45,415 bases of DNA from Halomonas urmiana (GTDB lineage Bacteria > Pseudomonadota > Gammaproteobacteria > Pseudomonadales > Halomonadaceae), in contig NZ_VBUI01000029.1 of assembly GCF_005780185.1 (NCBI RefSeq), positions 1 to 45,415 on the forward strand, written 5' to 3'. How positions within the stretch are numbered: the stretch's first letter is position 1; each line of letters starts with the position of its first letter. Below, one piece after another: positions 1-9,400 of this stretch. The notes beneath the pieces are model-generated. The model was not told the DNA's origin. It was given only the letters and a program-made list of their open reading frames with translations, and searched no databases. A program made the position numbers and the translations under genes.

Positions 1-527
1 CTACGGCGCCCGCGCTACCTGGGCGGCCCCATCCTTCCCCGCACTCAAAGTACGGGGCATGTCGCGCATTTTGGTCAGGATAGGTCAATCGGCCCTGATG
101 ATGGCTCTTTCTGAACCACTTCATTAGGAGGCTTATCGGGGTGTCCGCTCCAATTGGACCACTTCAGAAGCCTCGTCGTCCCCCATCTGATCAGCACCTC
201 CTGGCCTCGTCCGTCGGTGCCCCACGGAGACGCTGTCGCTCACGGTCTGTAAGTGAAGGTTAAATCAAATCCGTTTTGATGGCTGTGAGCCTGCTCACGC
301 TGGTGATACCCTAAGCGGGTTGGGTGACTGCATAAGGCAACAAATGGACTTAGCGGCTCGTGCGTATGATGCGCGCAATGCGACACGAGGCTTAGCGACA
401 GGGTATGTCGGACCTGCCTGCCTACCTCTTCGGTAAAACGTCTCGCATCACGGCGGCTCCGAGCTTCCGGGCTTCCGGGGCAGAGTCGGTCGCTATAAAG
501 GGAACGGTAGCAGCTCAGGAGGTTGGT
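1..527. other. gene-less left edge
   Basis: I see no recognisable gene here. Two small structures stand out: a 10-bp palindrome TCCAATTGGA at 149-158 with partly matching flanks, which could be an operator, and a short hairpin at 264-280 (ATCAAA/TTTGAT). The sequence may be debris from rearrangements next to the decayed methylase gene that follows. Nothing stronger can be supported. Confidence 0.4.
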
Positions 528-1129
528 ATGCAGGGTATGCCGGCCCGGGGTATGCAGGCCAGGTACGCCCGCACCTCTGAGCTGGAAGCCGCCCGGTTCG
601 CCGAGCTGGCCGAGGCCGAGGGTTCACAGGCGTTCCTCAACGAACGCCATAACGCCCTACGTTCCGACTACGCCTGCCGCCAGGCGCTGGTGGAGATTGA
701 CGTTCGTGTTGCTCAGGCCCTGGGTCTCACCCTGGAAGGGCTGCTCACCATCTACCGCGCGCAGTTCCCGGTGATGCGCCAGTACGAAGCCGACACCAGG
801 TACGACCAGAACGGCCGCATCCTCTTCACCCCCGGCATGGGCCTCGTCGGCGTCGGTCTGCCTCGCCAGGCCAAGCCCGTCGAGCTGAAGGAGGGCACCC
901 ACTACTCCATCGAATTCTCGAGCGCACGAAATACGGCATCGCCCTGGGCTGGGAAGACATTCTGTACCTGGAAAGCGGCGTGGTGTGCAAGACGTATCAG
1001 GACGACACCCTCCTCGGCGGCCCCTACAAGACCACGGTGGAGTACCAGGCGCTCTTCACCCGCCCGGATAGGGAGGAAGGTTGTCGGGTCGCATGGGAGA
1101 TTTTTGAGAATGAAAAGAATTTGGCATGA
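528..1129 (+). pseudogene. 3' remnant of a large Eco57I/PglX-like DNA methylase-type gene, frameshifted
   Basis: Reading from the ATG at 528, which has AGGAGG at 517-522, the protein contains a stretch (ALRSDY, QALVEID, then [13 protein letters not shown] and YDQNGR) that resembles the C-terminal part of large SAM-dependent DNA methylases of the Eco57I/PglX kind found in defence loci. That frame then turns to nonsense near 915. The continuation is in another frame, from about 917: [13 protein letters not shown], then [12 protein letters not shown] and FTRPDREEG, ending with the TGA at 1127-1129. A frameshift therefore splits the remnant, and no methyltransferase catalytic motifs are present, so it cannot be an active enzyme. 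The family assignment rests on memory of conserved C-terminal motifs and is moderate; the frame change is directly visible. Confidence 0.5.
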
Positions 1130-1208
1130 AGCCAAATACGTGGCCGCAAGAGCCACAGAATGGACGGCGACATGATGTCGCCAATCAACGCAAAGGAAAG
1201 AAGGGAAC

Positions 1209-1727
1209 ATGAAAATGAAAATGCTCAAGCTGACTGCTGCTATCGCTACCCTGTCTCTGATGACTGGCTGTGCCTCCATCGTCGGTGAAAAGGAGCAGAC
1301 GGTGACGATCAACAGCAGCCCGAGCAACGCCAATGTGCTGATTACCGACGAGCGCAGCATGGAAGTGCACTCGGACACCACGCCGACCACCGTGCAGCTG
1401 CGCAAGGCGGATGGCAGCTACTTCGGTGGTAAGACTTACACCGTCGAGCTGTCGAAAGATGGTTATGAAAACCGCACCATGATGATCAGCTCCAACCCTA
1501 ACGGCTGGTACGTCGGCGGCAACCTAATCTTCGGTGGCCTGATCGGCTGGCTGATCGTCGACCCGCTGACCGGCTCCATGTACAACCTCTCTCCGGACAC
1601 CATCAATGCGTCTCTGGGGGAGAGTGTGGCTACCGCAGAAGATGGCAACTCCGAAATCACCCTGGTACTGGTCGAGGACGTGCCTTTGCATATGCTCGAC
1701 AAGATGCAGTACCTCGGCAAGATCTGA
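1209..1727 (+). CDS. lipoprotein with PEGA-like domain
   Basis: A 172-residue predicted lipoprotein. The N-terminus has a basic start, a hydrophobic stretch and a lipobox LMTGC with Cys at residue 21, so the mature protein should be lipid-anchored in the cell envelope. Residues 30-95 resemble a PEGA-type beta domain (VTINSSPSNANVLI, then YTVELSKDGYENRT). Near residues 103-120 is a hydrophobic Gly-rich segment (GGNLIFGGLIGWLIVD) that could be a membrane-associated loop. The start is supported by AAGGGA about 5 nt upstream. A hairpin follows the stop and a second lipoprotein gene comes next. The biochemical role is unknown. Confidence 0.75.
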   Translation: MKMKMLKLTAAIATLSLMTGCASIVGEKEQTVTINSSPSNANVLITDERSMEVHSDTTPTTVQLRKADGSYFGGKTYTVELSKDGYENRTMMISSNPNGWYVGGNLIFGGLIGWLIVDPLTGSMYNLSPDTINASLGESVATAEDGNSEITLVLVEDVPLHMLDKMQYLGKI

Positions 1728-1736
1728 TCTTTCTCT

Positions 1737-1763
1737 GGCACCGCCTTCGGGTGGTGCCATTCT
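1737..1763 (+). terminator. hairpin after the lipoprotein gene
   Basis: GGCACCGCC (1737-1745) pairs with GGTGGTGCC (1750-1758) around a TTCG loop, with one G-T pair, followed by ATTCT. It starts 10 nt after the stop of the first lipoprotein gene and would separate it from the next one. The run of T is short, so the terminator is probably weak. Confidence 0.5.
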
Positions 1764-1788
1764 AGAAGCGTGATGAGGAGAAGCTAGC

Positions 1789-1959
1789 ATGACAACACGC
1801 GGAACACTCGCTTTCGCCGCTATCGGTCTGGCTACTATTGGCCTGACCGGTTGCGGCTCCGTTGGCGTTCAGCCTGTTTCCATAGGGAAGGCCAAGCCAC
1901 CCAACTGCCAGCTCGATAGATATGTCAACGAGCGCGATATCGAACGCACCTATTCATAG
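1789..1959 (+). pseudogene. truncated small lipoprotein
   Basis: A 56-residue ORF with a good ribosome binding site (GAGGAG at 1775-1780) and a clear lipoprotein signal ending LTGCGS (Cys at 22). The short mature part (KPPNCQLDRYVNERDIERTYS) stops abruptly. I read it as the N-terminal portion of a longer small lipoprotein whose 3' end was lost when the IS1380-type element inserted just downstream. It could instead be an intact very small lipoprotein. Too short for the family to be named. Confidence 0.5.
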
Positions 1960-2073
1960 AGGCGGTCAACCCTGTCTCTTCCCTGAATCCGTGAGACTGG
2001 CCCCCTGAAGCGCTTCTAACCCACTGACCTGCATGGCAATATAGCTGATATCGCCATTCACCCAGACAGTGCC

Positions 2074-2836
2074 ATGTCCAACGTCAAGTTCCGCGCCAGT
2101 CGCCGCACCCTCACCAGCCACGCCGGGCTATCCATCATCGGGCAGTGCTTCGAGATCGCCGGCGTCGACAGCATCGACAGCCGCTTCCCCACCACGCTGG
2201 GCATGCGCACCAGCGACGTGACCAAGAGCTACCTGGGCCTGCTGTGTCTGGGCATGAGCGACTATGACGCCATCGAAAACTTCCGCCGCGACAAGCCCTT
2301 CCAACAACTGCTGACCCTGCAGAAGGTGCCGAGCACGGCGACGCTGCGACAGCGGCTTGAGAAACTCGCCGCCAACGACCTGCAAGCGCGCACCGCCATC
2401 TGGTCCACTACTACCCTGCTGTCACTGGCGGAGGCACCGATCACCGCCGAGACGACGCACGTCTGCCTGGACATCGACACCTTCGTCATGGACAACAGAG
2501 CAATTCCACAGCGAGATCAAGACCGATCTCGATCTGGAGCGGCTGCCGTCGGGCAAGTTCGCCACCAACGACCTGATCCTGCATCTCGCCCAACTGGCCT
2601 ACAACATCTTGCGGCTGATGGGCCAGCTAGGCATGACTGGAGAGCTGAGCCCGGTCCGCCATCCGGCCAAGCGGCGCCGGCTGCGTACCGTGTTGCAGGA
2701 ACTGGTCCATCGTGCCGCCGTGGTGATCCATAAGGCGCGCCAGATCATCCTCGACTTCGGGCAGGACATCGGGCGCATGACGGTGTTGAACACCCTGCGA
2801 AGCCGCCTGCGCTATCCGCGAGGAACGCCATGCTGA
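2074..2836 (+). pseudogene. IS1380-family transposase, internally deleted
   Basis: Two pieces of one transposase lie in different frames. The first (2074 to about 2497) begins MSNVKFRASRR, continues with SHAGL and FRRDKPFQQLL, and reaches LDIDTFVMDN, the N-terminal region and first catalytic Asp area of IS1380-type transposases. The second (about 2503-2836, another frame) reads EQFHSEIKTDLDLERLPSGKF and continues to the C-terminus. Comparison with the usual length of about 450 residues indicates that roughly 190 residues in the middle are missing, together with a frame change, so the gene is dead. I could not identify terminal inverted repeats with confidence. The 215 bases after it (2837-3051) contain no gene that I recognise. 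Confidence 0.85.
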
Positions 2837-3051
2837 TCACCTGTCGGACAACGCCGCCAAGCAGAGGGCTGATGGTCACCAGCAGCCAGCATCATCGTGC
2901 CCGGCGGGTAGAAATGCATGACAAAACGGGGCATCGTCGCCGGCCGACGCAGCAATGGTCGGCCATAGCAGGCATGCGCTCGGCGATTGAGACGGGATCG
3001 GAGGTCAAAAAATGCTCGCTGGCGGTGATAGGGAAAGTGTCGGCGCCGGCT

Positions 3052-3411
3052 TCACGGCTTCAGGTCTTCTTGAAAGCGAGCCTGCAAGGATCGAATTTGA
3101 TGAGGTTGCTCGGCGACCAGTTCCTGCAGTCGCTGGTGGTCGTTTCCATCCAGGATCGGCGTGCGACCACTACGAGGCTTGCCGACCAGACCATCGAGGC
3201 CTGATGTCTCCCACTGCTTCAGCCATCGCGATACGGCATATCGGCGAACCTGCAGTATCTCACTGCTCTGGTTGATCGTATGGCCTTGATCACTCAGCAG
3301 AATGGCATGAGCGCGTCTGCGTAGGGCTGGCTTCTCACCGTGGTGATAAGCCGAGGTCAGCGTCTGCTGTTCAGCTTCAGTGCGAGAGGAAACGAAGCGG
3401 CGCCTTGCCAT
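3052..3411 (-). pseudogene. IS630-family transposase, N-terminal fragment
   Basis: A 119-residue fragment starting MARRRFVSS. It contains the helix-turn-helix DNA-binding part typical of IS630 transposases (LRRRAHAILLSDQGHTINQ, then AVSRWLKQWETSGLDGL and a basic GKPRSGR linker). IS630 transposases are about 340 residues with a C-terminal DDE domain; here the frame ends at EDLKP and no DDE part follows. It is a broken remnant pointing towards the IS1380 remnant, in line with nested insertion and deletion in this stretch. Confidence 0.85.
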
Positions 3412-3617
3412 GGGTTCATCCGTGTCAGTGATCCAAACACTGACAATCAACGAAAACTTTGGATCGGGAACTTAGGTCGAATGCTCGTTTTGTTCTAGGA
3501 TAATGTCGCATATATTCAATCCGCTCGTCTATCTCTTGGTGTTTGATGACCGATGGTGGGGCCAGCATGTTGCTCTAGGCTTGCCCCCAACAAGAACAAC
3601 CACTCGGAGAAGTCGAG

Positions 3618-5132
3618 ATGTTGGACAAGACCAAGCCCCGGATCGGGCTGCAATTGGCTGTGCTGCCAATTCTTTTGACCTTCATTGTTCTCGGTATCCA
3701 GCTATTCATGTTCGATACCTTCACTCCACATGTCCCCCTGATCATGGGTATCGGGATTGCGGCCCTAGTCGGTCGCTGGAATGGCACTTCCTGGAAGGAC
3801 ATGGAGGAAGGCATGCTGCACGTGGTAAGTGTTGGCCTGCCTGCTATTGGCATCCTGATCCTTGTCGGGATGTTGACCGGTGTGTGGATCGCCAGCGGTA
3901 CGGTGCCGACGCTGATCTATTTCGGTCTTGAATTGATCAGCCCGCAGCTATTCCTGGCGGCCGCGGCGCTGATGTGCGCCGTCGTGTCGGTGTCACTTGG
4001 CACCTCCTGGGGAACTGTCGGCACGGTTGGTCTGGCCCTGATGGGAATTGGAGCAGGCTTCGAAATTCCGGTGTACTGGACCGCAGGTGCCGTGGTATCG
4101 GGTGCCTTCTTCGGTGACAAGGTGTCTCCGCTCTCGGACACTACCAATCTGGCTCCTGCCGTCACTGGCGTGGACCTCTTCGACCATATCCGTAACCTTG
4201 TGCCGACCACTCTGCCGGCCATGCTGATTGCATTGGTGATCTATCTGGTGGCTGGCTTCAGTCTGGTGGGTGACGAGTCTTCCTCTCTCGCCAGGATTGC
4301 CTCCATCAACAATGGGCTGACAGAACACTTCATGCTGTCCTGGTGGACGGTGCTGCCAGTGGTACTGGTCATCGGCCTGGCGGTCATGCGCATGCCAGCG
4401 ATGCCGGTACTGTTTACCGGTGTTCTCCTGGGCGGGTTGGCCGCTCTGGTCTTCCAGGGTGAAAATATCAAGAACCTCTTCGTCTACGCTTTCTCTGGTT
4501 ACGAGATTGCGACGGGGGTAGCCGCAATCGATGGCCTCCTCAATCGCGGTGGCATCCAGTCCATGACCTGGGTCATCACGCTGCTGCTGATTGCGCTTTC
4601 CTTCGGCGGAATTCTTGAGAGTACTGGATCCATGCGGGCGATTCTCGATGCAGTCGTGAAGCGCATCAAAGGGTTCGGGTCCCTGCAGACGTCGGCGATC
4701 GGCAGTTCGATGGTGACGAATATCGTCGCCGGCGATCCCTACCTCTCGATCGCCCTGACGGGCCGCATGTTCGGTCCGGCCTATCGTGGCATGGGGTATT
4801 CGATGCTCAACCTCTCCCGCGCCACTGAGGAAGGGGGCACACTGGTCTCTCCCCTGGTGCCGTGGAATGCCGGTGGGGCCGTTGTCATCACTTCCCTGGG
4901 GCTTGGGGTCTACAGCGGATCACCCATTGATCTGCTCTATATTCCACTGGCCTTTGCCTGCTGGCTCTCACCGCTGATCGGTATTCTCTACGCGTGGACT
5001 GGGTGGTTCTCTCCGCTCGCCAGCGATGAGGAGAAGAACGTCTGGGAAGCCCAAGGGGAGGAAGTCATGGAATTCGACACTTGGGGAGATGAAAGCGTGC
5101 GTTTCAACAGGGACGTCTACCGCGTGAACTGA
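3618..5132 (+). CDS. nhaC: Na+/H+ antiporter, NhaC family
   Basis: A 504-residue polytopic inner-membrane protein with about 11-12 hydrophobic segments. It should exchange intracellular Na+ for H+, a core function in halophiles for sodium and pH balance. The family signatures are clear: SLGTSWGTVGTVGLALMGIG near residues 125-145, and GDKVSPLSDTTNLAPAV near 170-186, whose polar residues lie in the ion path. Length and start agree with the family; CGGAGA lies about 7 nt upstream of the ATG. It is the only intact gene in this IS-rich stretch, flanked by an IS630 remnant and an IS5-type element. The 167-nt leader may hold its promoter, but no convincing -35/-10 pair is visible. Confidence 0.9.
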   Translation: MLDKTKPRIGLQLAVLPILLTFIVLGIQLFMFDTFTPHVPLIMGIGIAALVGRWNGTSWKDMEEGMLHVVSVGLPAIGILILVGMLTGVWIASGTVPTLIYFGLELISPQLFLAAAALMCAVVSVSLGTSWGTVGTVGLALMGIGAGFEIPVYWTAGAVVSGAFFGDKVSPLSDTTNLAPAVTGVDLFDHIRNLVPTTLPAMLIALVIYLVAGFSLVGDESSSLARIASINNGLTEHFMLSWWTVLPVVLVIGLAVMRMPAMPVLFTGVLLGGLAALVFQGENIKNLFVYAFSGYEIATGVAAIDGLLNRGGIQSMTWVITLLLIALSFGGILESTGSMRAILDAVVKRIKGFGSLQTSAIGSSMVTNIVAGDPYLSIALTGRMFGPAYRGMGYSMLNLSRATEEGGTLVSPLVPWNAGGAVVITSLGLGVYSGSPIDLLYIPLAFACWLSPLIGILYAWTGWFSPLASDEEKNVWEAQGEEVMEFDTWGDESVRFNRDVYRVN

Positions 5133-5171
5133 GTCGGTTTTCCAGGTAACAAGTTCTCACTTCCTTGCTAT

Positions 5172-5200
5172 GACCGGCATCCACATGGATGCCGGTTGAA
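5172..5200 (+). terminator. hairpin after nhaC
   Basis: ACCGGCATCCA (5173-5183) and TGGATGCCGGT (5186-5196) form a perfect 11-bp inverted repeat, followed by TGAAGTTTG. It lies 40 nt after the nhaC stop. The T-tract is weak, but the position and stem strength suit transcription termination. Confidence 0.55.
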
Positions 5201-5357
5201 GTTTGTTCCAAACACACCGCGCACGGCATCAGGCTGATTGCCGCGCTACTCGCCACGGCTGCCGCCCCGGCTACGTTGCCAGAATGGTGATGAGTAGGCT
5301 ACGACCATGTTTCGTGTAGAAGGACTCGCCCGCCGGGTTTGCCGTGCGGTGGCATTC

Positions 5358-5767
5358 GTTAAGAGCGCTTTTCAAAACCTTGATTCGCGCCCATGACAAC
5401 CCCAGCTTGTCGGTATGGCCAAGAAGATCGTATCCGACGAGCTTTGGGAGATCGTGGAGCCACTTCTGCCGCTGCAACGTCCACGCAAGCTGCATGCAGA
5501 CAAGGCCTTCGATGCACGACGTTGCCGCCGGGCCTGTCGCATCCGGCACATCCGTCCCCGAATTGTCCGCCGTGGCATCGAAGATGGCCAGAAGCTCGGT
5601 CGTCACCGCTGGGTGGTGGAACGTACCTTCGCCTGGATGGAGCGGATGAGGCGCCTGGCCACACGTGACGAACGCCGTGCCGACATCCACGAGGCGTTCA
5701 CTCTGCTGGGCTGCTCGATGATCTGCTTCAAACGGCTCATGAAAGCGTTTTGAAATAAGCTCTTAAC
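5358..5767 (+). mobile_element. 410-bp IS5-type deletion derivative
   Basis: The two ends are inverted repeats: 5358-5378 starts GTTAAGAGCGCTTTTC, and the complement of 5747-5767 starts GTTAAGAGCTTATTTC; 18 of 21 positions match. Between them is one ORF that joins the beginning and end of an IS5-type transposase. The element is thus a short, MITE-like derivative that keeps its ends but has lost the catalytic centre. A full-length relative elsewhere in the genome could move it in trans. I see no certain target-site duplication. Confidence 0.75.
5415..5753 (+). pseudogene. IS5-family transposase, internally deleted
   Basis: A 112-residue ORF. The N-terminus MAKKIVSDELWEIVEPLLP is the normal start of IS5/IS427-group transposases. 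It then jumps to the C-terminal part (KLHADKAFDARRCRR, then GRHRWVVERTFAWMERMRRL), which holds the late catalytic residues including the ERTFAW motif. The middle, about 140 residues with the first catalytic Asp, is absent, yet the reading frame is kept. It cannot be an active transposase but might still be expressed as a short protein. Confidence 0.85.
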
Positions 5768-5785
5768 CCCTGTTCTATAGGAGGC

Positions 5786-6487
5786 TCAAACCCCCTCCAC
5801 CTCGATCCCGTGTCGGGCGAGCCACCCCTTGCGCTGCTCGTAGTCGGGCATGGCGCGCTCGAGGCGGCGCCAGAAGGCAGGGGTGTGGTGGGGCTCGTGC
5901 AGGTGAACCAGCTCGTGGACGACCACGTACTCGGCGATATGCCGGGGCAGCAGGATGGTCTTCCAGTGGAAGTAGACCCGGTTGCCCTTGCCGCAGGAGC
6001 CCCAGCGGTAGCCAAGATCCTGCACCTTTACCCCGGCGGGCTCGACACCCATGCGCCTGGCGTGCTCCTTCACCTTGGCGGTGAGCCAGTCGCTGGCGCG
6101 GGCGCTGTACCAGCGGACGAAGTGCTCCCGGGCGTCGGGCAGGGCGTCCTCGCGTAGCTGGAAGCGCCCGGCGACGAGCTTGAGCGGGGCGTCCTGGGCA
6201 TCGCTGGCCACCCGCTTCAGCCGGTAGCTGCGCCCCAGATAGAGGAAGCCCTCGCCGTTGACGTACTCCTTGCGCGGCAGCCGGCGCCGGCGCTCGGCCT
6301 TCTCGGCCAGTTTCCGGTAGATCCACAGCCGCTTCTCGAGCACGAAGTCGCGCAGGTGCTGTTCGTCGGTGCCGGTGGGCGCGGCGATGACCAGCTCGCC
6401 GTCGCGGTCCACGGTGATCTCCAGCGTCTTGCGGCGCGCGCTCTCGCGCACCTCGAAGGTGAGGTCGTCCACGGCCAACTGCGTCAT
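5786..6487 (-). CDS. YgjP/DUF45-like M48-type zinc metallopeptidase
   Basis: A 233-residue cytoplasmic protein of the YgjP (DUF45) family. It carries the zinc-binding motif HELVH at 191-195, followed by HEPHHTPAFW, and the family signature YRWGSC at 160-165. Such genes very often sit beside type I restriction genes; the role there is not established. The start codon overlaps the end of hsdR by 4 nt (ATGA), so the two are translationally coupled and this is the last gene of the hsdR transcript. The length is normal and the key residues are present. The substrate is unknown. Confidence 0.85.
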   Translation of the reverse strand: MTQLAVDDLTFEVRESARRKTLEITVDRDGELVIAAPTGTDEQHLRDFVLEKRLWIYRKLAEKAERRRRLPRKEYVNGEGFLYLGRSYRLKRVASDAQDAPLKLVAGRFQLREDALPDAREHFVRWYSARASDWLTAKVKEHARRMGVEPAGVKVQDLGYRWGSCGKGNRVYFHWKTILLPRHIAEYVVVHELVHLHEPHHTPAFWRRLERAMPDYEQRKGWLARHGIEVEGV

Positions 6488-9400
6488 GCGTTCACCAGCT
6501 TGTGGTGGTTGCTGCGCGCCAGGTCGAAGAGCCGCTCGGCGGTGGCTTCGGCCTGGTTCATCGGCACCAGGCCACCCATCATCAGCTGGCTGAACAGGTG
6601 CTGCTTGAGGCGCTCCTGGTCGGGGATGTGGGAGGGTTTCCAGAAGTCGGGGATGGCGATCTCCTGCTGGATCGTGGCCACCACTTCTTCGGTGGCGTCG
6701 AGCAGCGTTTGGGCGGTGGCGGCGTCCATCTGCTCGACTTCCAGGCCGGCGCTGGCCACCAGCTCACGCCAGAAAGGCTCGGCGTGAGCGGGCATCTCGG
6801 GGATCGCCTCGCCATCGACGCTGGCGCCGTCGCGCAGCTGTTGGATCAGCGTCTGGAGTGCCTCCACCTGCTCGGCCCACTGGCCATCGAGCGCCTGGAG
6901 CAGCTCTTCCAGACGCTCGCTGAGGCGGCCGTACTTCACCGGGTCCTCATCCAGGTGCTTGCGCACGTGGGAGCGCACCGCGTGTTCCATCTCCGAGGCC
7001 TTGGCGCGCTCGCCGACCTGGCGGCCGATATGCGCGTCGAACTCGGCGTCGGTGAGCTGCACCGGCGGGATGCGCGGGTCGATGCCGAGCGAGATCACGT
7101 AGTCGTCGATCAGCTTGCGCACCTTGTTGCCGATGTCGCGGCCGAGCTCCGGGGTGTCCTTGTAGCGATTGCGCGCCAGGGCGTGGATGTAGGCGAGCCG
7201 CTTGGCGTCGTTGACGAACTCGAGCCCCTCGGGGCGCGGCAGCACGTCGTCCAGGCCGCGGTTGAACTCCTTGAGCTTGACCACGAACTCGGCGCGCACC
7301 CGCTCGTCGGCCAGCGCCTGCACCCCCTCCTCGGCGTCGTCCAGGTCGTCCACGCCCTGGGCGCGCAGCACGTCGATTACCCGCAGGTGACGGTCGCGCA
7401 GCAGCGGGATCTCGTCCTTGAGGCTCTGCAGGGCGCCCTCGATGTCTTCCTCGCTGTAGGCGGCCAGTGCCTCCTTGAGGTGGTTGGCCACGCCGAAGTA
7501 ATCCACCACGATGCCGTGGCTCTTGCCGTGGCCGGTACGGTTGACCCGCGCGATGGCCTGCAGCAGCTCCGCCTCGCGCAGCGAGCGGTCCAGGTACATC
7601 ACCCCCTCGATGGGGGCGTCGAAGCCGGTGAGCAGCATGCTCTTGACGATCAGGAAGGCCAGCGGGTCGTGCTTGGCGAGGTCCTTGGGGATTGCCCCAT
7701 CCAGCGGCGGCAGCGGCTTCTTGAAGCGCTTGATGTGGTTCTCGACGGCGGCGCGCTCGCTCCACCTGGCCCAGGTGGGGTCGTCGTTGTTGCCGCTGCT
7801 GAACACCACCGCGAACTCCAGCTCGCGCAACACGTGGCGATAGCGCCAGGCCTGGATCGCCGCCTTGACCCGGGGTGGGCGCAGCAGCAGCTCGCTATCC
7901 TCCAGCGCCTTGTCCTCGGGGGAGAGCGCCATGGCCTCCTCCAGCAGCTCGGCCTTGGCCTGTTCGAGGGCCTCGAAGTAGCGCAGCGCCGCCCGGCGGC
8001 TGTAGGCCACCAGCTGGGCCTTGTAGCCGTTGGGGAGGATATGGGTGACGTAGTGGCGCAGGATGTCCTGGGCCTTCTCCTGGATCAGCTGCGGCGCCTC
8101 GAAGATCTGCCCCTTGGTGGCGTACTTCTTCTTGATCGCCTCCAGCTCTTCCTTGCTGTGGTCGCGGAACAGGTCCTCGAACAGGCCGTCGAGGCTGGCG
8201 CCGTCCTTGATCGCCCCCTTGGCGGTGCGTCCCTCGTAGAGGATCGGCACCGTGGCGCCGTCCTGCTCGGCCTCCTTGATGGTGTAGCGGTCGATGTACT
8301 CGCCGAAGATGTCGTGGGTGCGCTTCTTGTCGCCCATGATGATGGGCGTGCCGGTGAAGCCGATGCGGGCGGCGTTGGGCAGGGCGCGCATCATGTTGGC
8401 GTGGAGGTCGCCGGCTTGGGTACGGTGGGCCTCGTCCACCAGGATCAAGATGTCCTCGCTGGTATTGAGAACCTCGAAGGGCTCGCTCAGCGTCGGCTTC
8501 TTCGGTGTGCCGCTGCCACCCGAGGCACCAGGCTCGGCGGCATCGCGTCGGCCGCTGTCCAGCCCGCCGGCGTGTGCCTCATCCGGCTCTGCCTCGCTCT
8601 CGTCCTCGGCATCCGGGTCGCGATACTTCTGGATGGTGCCGAATACCAGGCCGGGGCCATCGCGACCCAGCAGCTTCTTGAGCTGGGCGGTGTTGCCGGC
8701 CTTCTCGACGCTCTCGCCGGTGAGCTCGGCAGTGGCGGAGAGCTGGGCCTGCAGGTCCTTGCGGTCGGTGATGACCACTACCTTGAAGCGGCGCAGCGCC
8801 GGGTCGGTGCGCAGCTTGCGCACCAGGAAGACCATGGAGAGGCTCTTGCCGCTGCCCTGGGTGTGCCAGACGATGCCGCCGCGGCGATCGCTCTCGCCGT
8901 CCTGGCGGCGCGTCTTGCCGAGCTTCAGGCGCTCCACGGCCCGGGTGACACCGCGGAACTGCTGGTAGCGGCAGACCAGCTTGATCTCCTGGCCGCCGAT
9001 ATTCATGAACAGGGTGTAGTGGCGCACGATGTCGAGCAGGTTGGCCCGGGTGAGCATGCCGGCGACCAGGCGCTGCTGGGCGGAGAGATCCGCCACGCCG
9101 AGATCGATGGCCACCTCCGCCTCGCGCATCGGCGCTACCGTCTTCCAGCTCAGGTAGTGGGCGAAGCGGGCGCCAATGGTGCCCACGCGCGCCTCGTCGA
9201 AGTTGCTGGCCACCAGGAACTGGCTGGTAGCGAACAGCGCCGGCGCCCCCTCGTGCTCTTCGACCTCGTTCTCCAGGAAGCGCTGGTCGTGGTACCGGCG
9301 CAGCTGATCCACCGCCTGGCTGAGGCCCTCCGGCACCGTCCGGCTCTTGCACTCCACCACCACCAGCGGGATGCCGTTGACGAACAGCACCAGGTCCGGG

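Noticed and set aside
2830..3204. 124-codon ORF between the IS remnants
   Set aside because: It runs antisense through the IS630 remnant and has no family motifs; treated as chance.
3451..3617. sodium riboswitch before nhaC
   Set aside because: The leader can form a GGGGC/GCCCC hairpin, but no known Na+ riboswitch consensus could be matched by eye.
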